Assembly: GCA_018806915.1 (NCBI GenBank)
Contig: JAGKQI010000046.1
Coordinates: forward strand, 1,240,001-1,304,000
Source: Phytophthora colocasiae
Taxonomy: Eukaryota; Oomycota; Peronosporomycetes; Peronosporales; Peronosporaceae
DNA: 64,000 nucleotides
Reading direction: 5' to 3'
Shown: piece by piece, positions 63,258-64,000 of the stretch
How positions within the stretch are numbered: position 1 is the stretch's first letter
Layout of the letters: every line of letters begins with the position of its first letter
Translations under genes and position numbers: made by a program
Notes under the pieces: model-generated
The model's database searches: none
The model's input: the letters and a program-made list of their open reading frames with translations, nothing else
Told to the model about the DNA's origin: nothing

Positions 63258-64000
63258 TTACAGTTCTTCATGGCCTTCAGACCGGGACCCCACCGCCTTG
63301 AGGAGTGACTTAACCTGGGAAATTTCGTTCTGCAGTGTGTCTTCTTCTGGCCCTTCGCACACTGCCGGCGTTTCGAAGTGGATCTCGTACTCGCACATCT
63401 CCCGCTCCTCCACAGAAGTTACACGGTTCTTCACGCCGCACGAGAGCTTTACGCGTGTATGACGTTCCTGACCATTAGCACAAGGTTCTCCATGATTGTA
63501 GCTCTGCACGCGTACAAAACCGACCGAGTCTTGCCATTCGTTCCAGATCCCCAGGCCAATCGGATGTGGAATTTCTTCTTCCTTCTCGTTTTCATCATCT
63601 GCACTGACTCCGATCTTCGTTTGACGCTCAGCCTTCGTCCACTTGGGATACGATGGTTCAGTCTGCGAGACGTTTTGGAATGGACAAAACACCATGTCGT
63701 ACTTGCGTGGGATCACGTTGGGGGTTCCCCCCTTCAGCTCCTTCTCGTCCACAGTGTACGTGAAACACTGGCCCACTAACTCCACGAACGCAGGCTTCCA
63801 AGCCGCGTCCGAGAACGTGCTCTGATCAACGACTCGACTCTGGACGTAGGTGACGTACTGTACTCGACGCAGCACGTTGTACGACTGCTCTAACTGTCCT
63901 CGGAGCTCTGGGTTATGTTGAGCTCGTCGTTGCAGATCCTCAAACGCTCTTTGGCCTGCTTGATAGGCCTCTGCCAGCCGCTCAAAGTCCCCGTGAAGCT
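63258..64000 (-). CDS. Glucosidase II beta subunit (PRKCSH-like), 5' part outside window
   Basis: The minus-strand frame enters from the right edge (AEAYQAGQRAFEDLQRRA) and stops at 63258. It contains a mannose-6-phosphate receptor homology (MRH) domain: QCFTYTVDEKE, MVFCPFQNVSQ, GIWNEWQDSVGFVRVQSYNHG, CGVKNRVTSVEEREMCEYEIHFETPAVC. Gln, Arg, Glu and Tyr of the MRH mannose pocket are in place. The coiled coil before it is the usual E-rich linker. The protein retains and directs glucosidase II in the ER during N-glycan trimming. No HDEL-like signal: it ends SRSEGHEEL, so the terminal EEL is an unusual variant or retention depends on other parts. Ends 30 bp from the convergent MORN gene. Confidence 0.93.
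   Translation of the reverse strand, partial: LHGDFERLAEAYQAGQRAFEDLQRRAQHNPELRGQLEQSYNVLRRVQYVTYVQSRVVDQSTFSDAAWKPAFVELVGQCFTYTVDEKELKGGTPNVIPRKYDMVFCPFQNVSQTEPSYPKWTKAERQTKIGVSADDENEKEEEIPHPIGLGIWNEWQDSVGFVRVQSYNHGEPCANGQERHTRVKLSCGVKNRVTSVEEREMCEYEIHFETPAVCEGPEEDTLQNEISQVKSLLKAVGSRSEGHEEL

Overview
The window looks like nuclear DNA of an oomycete, most likely a Phytophthora species. The evidence is Crinkler (CRN) effector genes with the N-terminal LFLAK-type header, short GT-AG introns of about 50-100 bp, very compact housekeeping genes, and an adjoining block of nested oomycete-type transposons. No rRNA, tRNA or CRISPR was seen.

Layout. (1) 1-9840, minus strand: a large Ty3/gypsy element running off the left edge, with gag, a very long pol frame, a probable -1 frameshift signal, a second RNase H domain and an extreme excess of GATC. 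(2) 9847-12458: a decayed Helitron helicase ending in a clear Helitron 3' hairpin and CTAG. (3) 12459-15313: a MULE transposase and a second Helitron-type 3' end, which abuts a truncated copy of the alpha-N-acetylglucosaminidase gene. (4) 15927-26373: a methyltransferase gene cut in two by a hAT transposon with an 8-bp target duplication; the hAT is itself split by a chromodomain Ty3/gypsy element with a 5-bp duplication. (5) 26943-43388: an accessory region. It holds a CRN gene with a P-loop NTPase and nuclease-like C-terminus, an unrecognised multi-pass membrane protein, one intact lysosomal-type alpha-mannosidase gene and several broken tandem copies of it. The broken copies carry a micro-inversion, a small hAT-type element, ABC-transporter scraps and two frame-broken CRN genes. 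(6) 43512-64000: a gene-dense core block, much of it in divergent or convergent pairs: small membrane protein / serine palmitoyltransferase LCB1; CMC1-like CX9C protein; NAGLU / CDP-diacylglycerol synthase; U11/U12-65K-like protein converging on a RING-BRCT (BRCA1-like) protein; VPS8; and a MORN-repeat protein converging on the glucosidase II beta subunit.

The core genes serve unrelated housekeeping roles: sphingolipid and phospholipid synthesis, mitochondrial copper/COX assembly, lysosomal glycan breakdown, minor splicing, DNA repair, CORVET tethering and ER glycoprotein quality control. The left 43 kb is repeat-rich and actively rearranged, with effector genes embedded in it, as expected for the two-speed genome of plant-pathogenic oomycetes. 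Exon boundaries were read by eye. In each multi-exon gene whose exon ends are all given, the summed exon length is a multiple of three.
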